This document shows, in pieces, positions 1 through 6,716 of a DNA stretch of 12,161 nucleotides. The stretch comes from Gemmatimonadota bacterium (GTDB lineage: Bacteria > Gemmatimonadota > Gemmatimonadetes > Longimicrobiales > Gaopeijiaceae), in NCBI GenBank assembly GCA_018678395.1, contig JAHHMJ010000018.1, forward strand, positions 1-12,161, read 5' to 3'. Position numbers and translations under genes: made by a program. Each line of letters starts with the position of its first letter. Position 1 is the first letter of the stretch. Under the pieces are notes generated by a model that ran no database searches, was not told the DNA's origin, and saw only the letters and a program-made list of their open reading frames with translations.

Positions 1-795
1 GACCATACGCGAGTCGAACCCGGAGATGCCCAGGATCGTGATGGACTTCGAGATCACGGGGTCGGCCTGGATGGTGTAGGTGACCGTACCCTGGGTGGCG
101 TCGGCTTCGGGCGCCGTGTAGGCGATCTCCGCCTCGACGCCGCCGTCGTCGGCCTCGGGGCAGCCGCCGGCCGCGGCCACTCGAATTGGGCCGAACTCGC
201 GGGCATAGCGAATCGCCGTGTCGAATCCGGACTCGTCGGCCTCGCCGAAGCTCGCGCCGCCCTCGACCGCGCAGCCGCCGCGCCCCCTGAGCACGAACCC
301 GGCCACCGTGGACTCGCCCGCGATCATCGGGACGTACGGATTGCCGTCGCTCGTCGTCTCGGTCAGGAGGCTGCTTTCGACCGAGATGTCGGTGCCCCGG
401 ACCTCCACGCGAAAGCTGTCGTCCTCGAAGTGGGTGCCCGGGGCGGAGACGTCCACCGAGTGTGAACCCTCCTTCTTCGCCCTCACCGTGAACTCCATGG
501 CGCCGTCGACCAGCACCCCGGCCCCGATGACCTCGAGACCGGAGCCCGCGGCCGGAGTGATGGTAGTTCCGGCAGGAGGATCGACGCTCGAGATCGAACC
601 CTCCTCGAAGGCGACGATCGCCACGGTGAAGGTCTCGCCCTGTTGGACCTCGTAGTTCTGCGTCGCGGTGACGAAGCTTCGGTCTTCGGTGTCGTCGACG
701 TCGGGGTCCACGGTCCCGCAGGCGCCTGCGACGATCGCGACTGCCAGGATCAGGGTCAGCCGTAGGGAGCGGGAATGGGGGTGATTCGTCTTCAT
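1..795 (-). CDS. Lipoprotein of unknown function, 3' end beyond window
   Basis: The minus-strand frame opens with ATG at 795-793 and stays open to base 1, giving 265 visible codons with no stop. The N-terminus has a basic start (MKTNHPHSRSLRL), a hydrophobic stretch and a lipobox VAGAC with Cys26, so it is predicted to be a lipidated envelope protein. GAGGTG lies just upstream of the ATG and serves as ribosome binding site. After an acidic linker (residues 28-38) the protein is rich in Val, Thr, Gly and Glu in alternating patterns typical of beta-sandwich (Ig-like) segments, roughly residues 45-133 and 135-255. Two further cysteines (C175, C212) could form a disulfide. I recognise no enzyme motif. 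It is divergent from the metalloprotease lipoprotein at 1016. The export call is firm; the fold is an inference and the function unknown. Confidence 0.85.
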   Translation of the reverse strand, partial: MKTNHPHSRSLRLTLILAVAIVAGACGTVDPDVDDTEDRSFVTATQNYEVQQGETFTVAIVAFEEGSISSVDPPAGTTITPAAGSGLEVIGAGVLVDGAMEFTVRAKKEGSHSVDVSAPGTHFEDDSFRVEVRGTDISVESSLLTETTSDGNPYVPMIAGESTVAGFVLRGRGGCAVEGGASFGEADESGFDTAIRYAREFGPIRVAAAGGCPEADDGGVEAEIAYTAPEADATQGTVTYTIQADPVISKSITILGISGFDSRMV

Positions 796-938
796 GAGGG
801 TCACCTCGGCCAGTGTGAGATTCGTGCTTCACCCCCATACGCTGGAAAACGCGTCGAACCCGATCACGTGGGCGAGAGCGTGTCCGGTGCCGAGCCGCGG
901 TGTCGCGGAAGACGCGAGAGGCGATGCGGCGGCTCCGG

Positions 939-961
939 GGTGGCCGGTCCTGGAGGCCACC
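939..961. repeat. Inverted repeat in divergent intergenic region
   Basis: GGTGGCC (939-945) and GGCCACC (955-961) are perfect 7-bp arms around a 9-base loop. The element lies 54 bases before the GTG of the metalloprotease lipoprotein and 143 bases before the start of the divergent lipoprotein. It could be an operator or a transcript hairpin. In DNA this GC-rich a 7-bp stem can arise by chance, so the functional claim is weak. Confidence 0.3.
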
Positions 962-1002
962 ACCTAGCTTGCGAGTTCAGCTCGAGTCACGGAGCCGCGG
1001 CG

Positions 1003-1008
1003 AGGGAG
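1003..1008 (+). promoter_or_regulatory. Ribosome binding site supporting GTG start at 1016
   Basis: AGGGAG at 1003-1008 is followed by 7 bases and then the GTG at 1016. It supports that GTG as the start of the metalloprotease lipoprotein; no other in-frame start has a comparable site while keeping the signal peptide. Confidence 0.6.
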
Positions 1009-1015
1009 TCCCTGT

Positions 1016-2053
1016 GTGAAGACTGGAATCGATCCTGCACGTGATTCCGTGTCGGGGGGCCTCCGTGCGCCCCCGCGCGCGCTCGTCGCCTGGGCGTGCC
1101 TGATCCTCGCGGCCTGCGGTGGCACGTCCGAAGAGGGGCCGGGGCCGGCCGAGGGCGGGAGCGACATCGAGGCGGTCGTGACACCCGACGCCACCGTGAC
1201 CGACTCGCTCGCGGTGGGTGCTCTGAACGACGACCTCGTACCAGCGCAGCTCACGGCCGACGTAGGCATCTACCTGCTCGACACGAGCAGTCCTCGGTAC
1301 GTCGAACGGATGTCACCGGACGAGGTGCTGCGGCGGTTCGGGGTGGCGAAGGAGATCTTCGCGGGGGTGGGCGTCCAACTGCGACTCCGATTCGTGCGCT
1401 TCGTGCGGCTGACCCCCGAGGTTCTCGAGATCCCGGCCAACGTCATGGCGGGGGAGCCCGGCGGACGGGTCGACGGGCTCTACGACAAATCCCGCCAGCA
1501 GCGCAGCACGCTGTCGCCGCAAGCCGAGGCCGTGTTCGAGGCCATCATCGAGCCCGACTCGCTGAACGACCGCACCGTCTATCTGGTCGGGATGGAAGAC
1601 GTGCTGATGGCATGGTTCCGACAGGAAGACGATGGGTCCTGGACGTTGCAGAGCGACCCGACGAACGCCCTGTCGTTTCCATCGTACACTCTCGAAGACC
1701 GCATTCCGCGGCGACTGCGAGGGGTCATCACGATCCAGAACATCTTCCACACCGAGAAGATCGTAGCCCACGAGATCGGCCATAAGCTCATCAACGTGAG
1801 CCACGAATATCGAGACATCGCCCCCGAGCACGAGGTCCAGGCCGAGGGGGGATTGATGGTCTACGGCGAAGGCACCGAGATGCCAGCGGGCGCAGAGGGT
1901 CGCTGGCATCTCGAGCGCCTGCTGCGTTCTCCCTATCTCTACCGCATCGGCCCGGACGGACGTCGTCAGTACAATCCCGACTACCGGGAGTCAGGGCACT
2001 ACGCCGACCCGATCTACGCGGACTCGATCGTGGGGTCGCTGGTCGTTCGCTGA
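1016..2053 (+). CDS. Exported lipoprotein with metzincin-like zinc metalloprotease motif
   Basis: The 345-residue protein starts at GTG 1016. A long n-region is followed by a hydrophobic segment and lipobox ILAAC (Cys34), then a Gly/Pro/Glu-rich linker, so it should be anchored to the envelope. The body contains HEIGH at 252-256 with a third histidine at H263 and a downstream GGLMVYG with Met281. This recalls the metzincin layout (HExxHxxGxxH plus a Met-turn), but the third His is one residue late and the usual Gly is Ile. If it is a gluzincin instead, a Glu at 271, 273 or 277 would be the third ligand. The first two zinc ligands and general-base Glu253 are directly visible; peptidase activity is inferred. 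Substrate unknown. It converges on the HxlR regulator with 18 bp between stop codons. Confidence 0.8.
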   Translation: MKTGIDPARDSVSGGLRAPPRALVAWACLILAACGGTSEEGPGPAEGGSDIEAVVTPDATVTDSLAVGALNDDLVPAQLTADVGIYLLDTSSPRYVERMSPDEVLRRFGVAKEIFAGVGVQLRLRFVRFVRLTPEVLEIPANVMAGEPGGRVDGLYDKSRQQRSTLSPQAEAVFEAIIEPDSLNDRTVYLVGMEDVLMAWFRQEDDGSWTLQSDPTNALSFPSYTLEDRIPRRLRGVITIQNIFHTEKIVAHEIGHKLINVSHEYRDIAPEHEVQAEGGLMVYGEGTEMPAGAEGRWHLERLLRSPYLYRIGPDGRRQYNPDYRESGHYADPIYADSIVGSLVVR

Positions 2054-2071
2054 TCGGCTACGAGGCTGCGT

Positions 2072-2809
2072 TTACGACGGCCTGGTGCGGGGACCTGTCG
2101 TTCTGGACAGGCGTCTCTCTCGGCCGGGTCGCATGCGGGGGACTTCTGCCAAGGCGCTCAGGAGTAGCCAGTCGGGAAACGCCTGACGAAGCGCCCGTCG
2201 ACCGCGGACCTGGATGCGACCTGCCCGGATCTCCGACCTGAGGTTCCGGAAGCCTCTCCACGCCTCGATGAAGACCCGCAGGTCGGCCGAGACACGCAGG
2301 TCCACGTCGTGGCCGGGATGCTTCAAGCACATCGTGACCGCACCTTCGTCGTTGACCAGCCAGAACTCGTCGCAATCGTCGGGGGCTTCGGTGAACTGGA
2401 ACTCGACGACGACGCGGCTGTCCGGGAACGCAGACGGGTCGACTCGCGTGTGCATGCTCCACACCAGGAAGGCCGGGTCCAGATCTTCGACGGACATCTC
2501 TCGGGCCCATCTCTGTCCCCATACCGCCATTCCGTCGACCAACGGCCCGAGTTCCTGACCCGCGTCCGTGAGTGAGTACTCACGCCATCCGCCGGGCTGC
2601 GCTCGCCGGGCCTCGAGTATCCCGGCCCGCAGCAGCTCATCCAGGCGCCGTGACAGCAGGGATGGCGACATCTGGGGAACACCCCGGTGGATCTCGTTGA
2701 ATCGAGTACAGCCATCGATCACCCGACTGATGACGAGGATCGTCCAACGGCGGGTCAGCAACTCCGCGGCGAGTGAGAGCGGACAGTATTGCCCATAGGA
2801 AGCAGACAT
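2072..2809 (-). CDS. HxlR/DUF24-family winged-helix regulator with SCP2-like C-terminal domain
   Basis: From ATG at 2809-2807 the protein is 245 residues. Residues 1-100 match the HxlR family: YGQYCPLSLAAELL, then RRWTILVI, RFNEIHRGVPQMSPSLLSRR (recognition helix region) and a wing ending in WREYSLTDAG. Residues 110-228 look like the SCP2/sterol-carrier-type tail found on a common subclass of HxlR regulators, with VDLRVSADLRV and FPDWLLLS, followed by a basic end. Cys9 sits where HxlR regulators keep the conserved N-terminal Cys used for thiol-redox sensing in YodB and HypR. The frame remains open upstream, but that part is antisense to the next gene, and family alignment places the start at MSASYG. 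No close Shine-Dalgarno is seen; GGGAGGGG lies too far upstream. A palindrome at 2844-2860 in front of the gene suggests autoregulation and control of the divergent haloperoxidase-like gene. Confidence 0.88.
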   Translation of the reverse strand: MSASYGQYCPLSLAAELLTRRWTILVISRVIDGCTRFNEIHRGVPQMSPSLLSRRLDELLRAGILEARRAQPGGWREYSLTDAGQELGPLVDGMAVWGQRWAREMSVEDLDPAFLVWSMHTRVDPSAFPDSRVVVEFQFTEAPDDCDEFWLVNDEGAVTMCLKHPGHDVDLRVSADLRVFIEAWRGFRNLRSEIRAGRIQVRGRRALRQAFPDWLLLSALAEVPRMRPGRERRLSRTTGPRTRPS

Positions 2810-2843
2810 GGTGTGAGTGTGCGTTCCCCTCCCGGTCTCGGCA

Positions 2844-2860
2844 ACTACAGTTCTTGTAGT
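2844..2860. promoter_or_regulatory. Candidate HxlR operator palindrome
   Basis: The 17-bp element ACTACAGTTCTTGTAGT has perfect 6-bp arms (ACTACA/TGTAGT) and can be read as ACTAC-N7-GTAGT. It lies in the 102-bp divergent region, 34 bp before the regulator's ATG and 51 bp before the haloperoxidase-like gene's GTG. HxlR/DUF24 regulators such as YodB bind short palindromes with N7 spacing (TACT-N7-AGTA, as I recall). It is AT-richer than the surrounding DNA, which makes chance less likely. Binding is inferred from position and shape. Confidence 0.6.
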
Positions 2861-2898
2861 GGACGCTGTCGGGGGTCCCTGGTACGCTACGCGAGACC

Positions 2899-2905
2899 AA
2901 GGAGG
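2899..2905 (+). promoter_or_regulatory. Strong ribosome binding site fixing GTG start at 2912
   Basis: AAGGAGG at 2899-2905 lies 6 bases before GTG 2912. It decides the start in favour of this GTG over an in-frame ATG at 2789 that would overlap the divergent regulator and put 41 non-hydrophobic residues ahead of the signal peptide. Confidence 0.8.
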
Positions 2906-2911
2906 AAGCCA

Positions 2912-4246
2912 GTGAACAAGTTGCCGTTCGTCATCGTCCTGACCTTCGCGTGCCAAGCGTGCTCGGAACCGCAGGCATCCCCGGGCCCGGGGACTCCCGG
3001 CGATCCCGTTGCTGCCGACGTCGTCGTCGCATGGAACGCACGCATTCTCGAAGTCGCCGAGGACGAGGATGGGTTCCTCACTCTCAAGGGCGTCCGATCG
3101 GCTGCCTTGATGCACCTGGCGATGCACGATGCGCTGATGAGTCTCGAGCCCCGGTTCCGCTCGTTCTCGAGCTTCGACTCCAACCTGCCGGCTGATCCCG
3201 TCGTTTCAGCGAGTGAGGCTGCGTATGGGGTGGCGGTCGTCCAGTACCCGGATCGCGCGGGGCTCTTCGACGAGGAGAGGGGTCGATGGGTTGCGGAGTC
3301 CACTTCCGACTCGGCCCTCGACGCGAATGCGCGCATCGTGGGTGCTGAGGCGGCCGCGGCAGTGCTGGCCCTGAGGGCGAACGACACGTGGGACACCAGT
3401 CCGTCGTACGACTGGCATCCGATGGGGCCCGGGGTGTATGCGGAGTTCAACGAACACAGTGGGACACCCGAGGGCTTCGTGTTCGGGGCCGGGTGGGCCA
3501 TAGCGACGCCCTTCATGCTCGACGCGCCGAGCCAGTTCCGGTCGCCGCCGCCGCCGGAGATCCAGAGTCCGGAGTACACCCGCGCCTTCGATGAGGTGAA
3601 AGCATACGGCGAAGCGACGAGCGCGGTGCGCACACCGGACCAGGCGCACCTCGCGATGTGGTGGAAGGAGTTCGTGGAGAAGTCCCACAACCGGCTCGCT
3701 CGAGAACTCGTCGACCGACGAGGAACCGGTCTCTACGAGGCCGCCCGCCTCTTCGCCCTCCTCAACATGAGCGTCGTCGACGGCTATGTCGCATCGTTCG
3801 ACAGCAAGTTCCACTACAACCACTGGCGTCCGTACACCGCGATTCGGTGGGCGTCCAACGATGGGAATCCCGACACCGAAGAGGACGCGTCCTGGACGAA
3901 CCTGCACGATCACACGTACGCCTTCCCGTCGTACCCTTCGGCCCACGGGACGGTGTGTGCGGCGGCGATGATGGTGATGGGCGACGTCTTCGGCCAACAG
4001 ACTCCCTTCGAGATGACCATCCCGGAAGTGGAGTCGGCGGGTCCCGGGTCTCCGCTGGTATCGATGGACCCGCCGAGTCGCGCATTCGAGAGCTTCTCGC
4101 AGGCCGCTGAAGAGTGTTCGGCATCGCGAGTCTACCTCGGCATCCACTTCCGCTACGACTCGGATGCGGGGACCGCATTGGGGCGGAACGTCGGAGCTAT
4201 GGCGGTGAGGGAATTCCTGGTACCGGTGGGTGATGGCGAACGGTAG
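2912..4246 (+). CDS. Vanadium-dependent haloperoxidase / PAP2-superfamily exported protein
   Basis: From GTG 2912 the protein is 444 residues. It starts with a short hydrophobic signal (MNKLPFVIVLTFACQACSEP) containing Cys14 and Cys17; either might be lipidated, but both lipoboxes are imperfect. The C-terminal third carries all three signatures of the PAP2/vanadium haloperoxidase fold: K299-X6-R306-P307 (KFHYNHWRP), P342-S-A-H345 (PSAHG) and S405-R406-X5-H412-X3-D416 (SRVYLGIHFRYD). In this superfamily these residues bind phosphate or vanadate; His412 would be the covalent or vanadate-coordinating His and His345 the acid-base His. The roughly 290-residue helical N-terminal part is typical of bacterial vHPO-like proteins, not small lipid phosphatases. 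Motifs alone cannot separate haloperoxidase from phosphatase activity. It is divergent from the HxlR regulator and converges on the amidohydrolase gene. Confidence 0.87.
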   Translation: MNKLPFVIVLTFACQACSEPQASPGPGTPGDPVAADVVVAWNARILEVAEDEDGFLTLKGVRSAALMHLAMHDALMSLEPRFRSFSSFDSNLPADPVVSASEAAYGVAVVQYPDRAGLFDEERGRWVAESTSDSALDANARIVGAEAAAAVLALRANDTWDTSPSYDWHPMGPGVYAEFNEHSGTPEGFVFGAGWAIATPFMLDAPSQFRSPPPPEIQSPEYTRAFDEVKAYGEATSAVRTPDQAHLAMWWKEFVEKSHNRLARELVDRRGTGLYEAARLFALLNMSVVDGYVASFDSKFHYNHWRPYTAIRWASNDGNPDTEEDASWTNLHDHTYAFPSYPSAHGTVCAAAMMVMGDVFGQQTPFEMTIPEVESAGPGSPLVSMDPPSRAFESFSQAAEECSASRVYLGIHFRYDSDAGTALGRNVGAMAVREFLVPVGDGER

Positions 4247-4325
4247 CCTGCCACCTTCCCAGGTCGTCCGCTCCAGGTCCGGGATTCGCCGCTTCCTCCA
4301 CAAGCCGCCGCCGTTCCACGTCGAC

Positions 4326-5690
4326 TCAGCGGATGGCCGCCCCTTCGACGTAGACGGTCACGACCTCACGGGTCGCTCGGATGTCGGCCAGGGGGTCGCC
4401 CGACAGCACGACGAAGTCGGCCCGGCGGCCCGCTTCGAGAACTCCCAGGTCCGCGCGCCGGAGGCATGCCGCGGATCCGGCGGTTGCCGCGCTGAGTGCC
4501 TCGGCCGAAGTCAGCCCCGAGTCGACCATGAGTTCGAGTTCGAGGTGCTCGAGGAAGCCCGGGAAACGGTTGCGGGGGCCGGCGTCCGTTCCCATCGCGA
4601 TGGGGACGCCTGCGCGGGCCATCCGCTCCAGGTTCTCCTGCGCCACGATGAGCCCGGCCCGGTACGCCGCCGCGGCGGAGCTCTCGCCCATCGCCGCCTG
4701 GAACGCGGGAGCCGTCACCCGCTCGATCGTTTCCGCGTCGGCCCACTTCTGGAAGAGGGGGTCGTCGAACCAGTCCGGACGCTCGGCGTATGCGAAGGTC
4801 GTGATCTCGCGCGCCAGCGTCGGCACGTAACAGGCGCCGGCACTCGCGAACGCATCGGCGGCGTCCTCGGGCAGCGCGATGTCGCGCACCGAGTGCCCGA
4901 TCATCGAGACCCCGAGATCGAGCAGTCGTTCGGCATCGGCGCGGTAGAACACGTGGGCCGAGACCGGCAGTCCCCTCGCCTCGGCCTCGGCCATCGACGC
5001 TTCGATGGCCTCCCAGGGCATGGGCGTCGACGTGCCGAGGTTGTCGTCGACCCTGAACTTGATCCAATCCGCGCCCGCCTCGGCGTTGGCTGCCGTTTGC
5101 GCGCGGGCCTCGTCGGCCGTGGGGCCCGTCACGACGACGCCCGCGTACTGCAGCCGGGCCCGTCCTGGAGCGCCGCTTGCCTCCGCGTCGCGGACCGCGC
5201 GAGCGGCCTCCAGCGGAATCCCACCCAGGCTGTTTACCGTGGTCACGCCGTGTCTCGCATAGAGCAGGAGGTCGCCCTCGAGGCGGTCGGCGGTGGGAGC
5301 CTCTTCGGCGAGGCCGGACCACGCGCCCGTCACGTGCGCATGTGCGTCGATCAACCCGGGAATGATCCACAGGCCCGCGACGTCGACGACCCGTGCGTCT
5401 TCGGGGACCTCTCCGTCGGCCTCGACCGAGATCACCCGTCCGTCCTGGACGACGAGCGTCGCGTCCTCGATCCAACTCGACCCGGTGCCTGGATAGAGGT
5501 GCGCGCCCGTGAACGCGAGGAACTCCGCACCTGCCGCATCGCCCGGAGCCGGGGAGTCGGCGGCGTCAGATGGCGGTGCATCCGCCGTACAGCTCGCAAA
5601 GGCAAAGGGCGCGACCAGGACCGCGAACACGGATGCGGTCCGGTACGGAAGTCGCGACGATCGGGTCGGTGACGGCGTCGGAATGGTCAT
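4326..5690 (-). CDS. Exported amidohydrolase, imidazolonepropionase/prolidase-like
   Basis: The 454-residue protein starts at ATG 5690-5688. It has a hydrophobic export signal (residues 17-33) ending in FASC, with Cys34 a probable lipidation site, then an Ala/Pro/Asp-rich linker. The amidohydrolase-superfamily metal ligands are all visible: H117 and H119 in LIDAHAH, K211 in DWIKFR (a candidate carboxylated lysine), H246 in SAHVFY, H266 in MIGHSV and D369 in MGTDAGP. The C-terminal LEAGRRADFVVL and ADIRATREVVTVYVEG are the usual beta-sandwich closing elements. The family includes prolidase-type dipeptidases and imidazolonepropionase-like enzymes; a periplasmic lipoprotein form suggests a peptide or amide substrate, but specificity cannot be read here. 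No good Shine-Dalgarno precedes the ATG; TATGCT ends 6 bases before it, so a leaderless message is possible. Confidence 0.92.
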   Translation of the reverse strand: MTIPTPSPTRSSRLPYRTASVFAVLVAPFAFASCTADAPPSDAADSPAPGDAAGAEFLAFTGAHLYPGTGSSWIEDATLVVQDGRVISVEADGEVPEDARVVDVAGLWIIPGLIDAHAHVTGAWSGLAEEAPTADRLEGDLLLYARHGVTTVNSLGGIPLEAARAVRDAEASGAPGRARLQYAGVVVTGPTADEARAQTAANAEAGADWIKFRVDDNLGTSTPMPWEAIEASMAEAEARGLPVSAHVFYRADAERLLDLGVSMIGHSVRDIALPEDAADAFASAGACYVPTLAREITTFAYAERPDWFDDPLFQKWADAETIERVTAPAFQAAMGESSAAAAYRAGLIVAQENLERMARAGVPIAMGTDAGPRNRFPGFLEHLELELMVDSGLTSAEALSAATAGSAACLRRADLGVLEAGRRADFVVLSGDPLADIRATREVVTVYVEGAAIR

Positions 5691-5725
5691 GGGGCAAGCA
5701 TAGATCCAGGGTGGGGCCTGAGCTA

Positions 5726-5744
5726 CTGGGCCTTCCCCAGGCCC
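5726..5744 (-). other. Small GC hairpin downstream of gene relic
   Basis: On the plus strand GGGCCT (5728-5733) and AGGCCC (5739-5744) form perfect 6-bp arms with a 5-base loop; an alternative pairing uses CTGGG/CCCAG (5726-5730/5736-5740). It lies 6 bases beyond the stop codon of the minus-strand relic at 5751, the position of a terminator, but no T-run follows. It may be a leftover terminator or chance. Confidence 0.25.
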
Positions 5745-5750
5745 CGTCGC

Positions 5751-5918
5751 TCATCCCGGGAGGGGAGACTCCAGTCGTACGAACCGCAGATTGCGCACGC
5801 GACCCCCGGTGAGTCGGAAGCCGTCGACTCGGGCGTCGTCATCCCGCGTGAAGCGGAGTTCCTGCAGGAAGAAGAGATCGCACGGCGAATATCGGGTCCG
5901 CCCGGCCCGTGCACCACG
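5751..5918 (-). pseudogene. Relic of a gene 3' end (C-terminal beta-strand tail)
   Basis: This minus-strand frame runs from just after a TAG (5921-5919) to a TGA (5753-5751) and encodes 55 residues with no start codon near its beginning. It includes FFLQELRFTRDDDARVDGF and RLTGGRVRNLRFVRLE. The pattern LRF-x(n)-GRV-x-GF-R-L-x-x-GR-VRNLRF is, to my recollection, the usual closing beta-strands of many exported serine hydrolases and peptidases (DUF3471-like tails) in this kind of genome. Frames upstream contain stops and no recognisable catalytic part, so it looks like the surviving tail of a mostly deleted gene. It occupies most of the otherwise empty 330-bp gap 5691-6020, which shows nothing else I can support except a small hairpin. 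Confidence 0.5.
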
Positions 5919-6020
5919 CTACGAGCGCAACGGGTCCAATCTTCGGTGACACGTTCTCGCCGACTCTTCCGCGTCATCGGTCGAAGTGAACAGAACGACC
6001 CTTCCGACCGAGAGCCGATC

Positions 6021-6590
6021 ATGTCCGACCGTCGCCATCATACCGCCGCCCGCTCGCTCCTCTGCCTGAGCGTCGCCCTCACCGCTGGTGCCTGCTCCGA
6101 CGGCATGACGGCGCCCGAGATCGAGCCGGAGCCGGCACAGCCCGCCGTCGTCTACGACCTGGACCTGACCACCCGCTACATCAAGATCGTGGGCACCTGC
6201 GACGAGAGCTTCGGCAAGTCGCGCGATGGAGAGTTCCAGTGGCGCTACCGGGTGGCCGGCGTGAGTCGCGAGTTCGTACGGTCGACCGAGTCATACAACT
6301 CGCCGTTCGGCGAGAACGTTCAGCGTGGCGAGGGCGAGAACATCAACTTCACCAATCGCAGCTATGTGTGGCGGGGCCTGCAGTTCCCCGAGGGCGCGAT
6401 CGAGGTCACGCTGTCGGGCGCCGAGTGGGATGGGGCGACCAAGGACGACCGCATGAAGAACCGCAGCGGCACGCGCCCGGTGCCCTTCTCGCTGGGCACG
6501 CACACGCGCTCCGTCACGGTGGGCGAGAAGTCGAACTGCCGGATGAGGCTCTACTACGACGCCACCTGGGTGCGGCGGACGCTCGACTGA
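6021..6590 (+). CDS. Small lipoprotein of unknown function
   Basis: From ATG 6021 the protein is 189 residues: a basic n-region (MSDRRHHTAARS), a hydrophobic core and a lipobox LTAGAC with Cys25. An in-frame ATG at 5946 would add 25 basic residues before the signal peptide and is unlikely; GAGAG before 6021 is a weak ribosome site. The mature part begins with a Glu/Pro linker and then has alternating hydrophobic-polar stretches suggesting a beta-rich domain. Cysteines in the GTCDES and SNCRMR segments, near the two ends of the domain, could form a disulfide. I recognise no family. It is the first of three plus-strand genes for exported proteins (6021-9095), but 126 bp separate it from the next, so co-transcription is uncertain. 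Confidence 0.8.
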   Translation: MSDRRHHTAARSLLCLSVALTAGACSDGMTAPEIEPEPAQPAVVYDLDLTTRYIKIVGTCDESFGKSRDGEFQWRYRVAGVSREFVRSTESYNSPFGENVQRGEGENINFTNRSYVWRGLQFPEGAIEVTLSGAEWDGATKDDRMKNRSGTRPVPFSLGTHTRSVTVGEKSNCRMRLYYDATWVRRTLD

Positions 6591-6680
6591 GTCGATCGCC
6601 GAAGTCGAACCCCCAGACTCAACCGGGCCTGCGCGACCGTGATCTCCACCGCCTCCTCGCGCGGTACCGCGGGGCCCAAC

Positions 6681-6691
6681 TATCATCGCGC
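6681..6691 (+). promoter_or_regulatory. Possible -10 element, copy 1 of shared TATCATCGCGC
   Basis: TATCATCGCGC at 6681-6691 ends its TATCAT hexamer 30 bases before the ATG of the DUF1028 gene. An identical 11-mer occurs at the matching place before the next gene. TATCAT is one base from the TATAAT consensus. No clear -35 box is seen at the usual distance. Confidence 0.4.
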
Positions 6692-6716
6692 TCCACCCCA
6701 GCCCGTCCGGAGTCCC

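Noticed and set aside
218..655. Plus-strand frame of 145 codons
   Set aside because: It is antisense to the lipoprotein gene at 1-795, which has a start, RBS and lipobox; Ser/Thr/Pro-rich shadow.
2810..3127. N-terminal extension of the HxlR gene by 106 codons
   Set aside because: The extension is antisense to the haloperoxidase-like gene and would include the palindrome; HxlR proteins begin close to the conserved CPLS segment.
3206..4303. Minus-strand frame of 365 codons opposite the haloperoxidase-like gene
   Set aside because: Composition is that of an antisense shadow, and it conflicts with the well-supported PAP2 signatures.
4247..4325. Searched the convergent gap for a bidirectional terminator
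   Set aside because: No stem with a T-run is visible on either strand.
4230..5672. Long open plus-strand frame of 480 codons opposite the amidohydrolase gene
   Set aside because: It is antisense to a gene with all catalytic residues in place, is Arg/Gly/Asp-rich with no motif, and is the expected shadow frame in GC-rich DNA.
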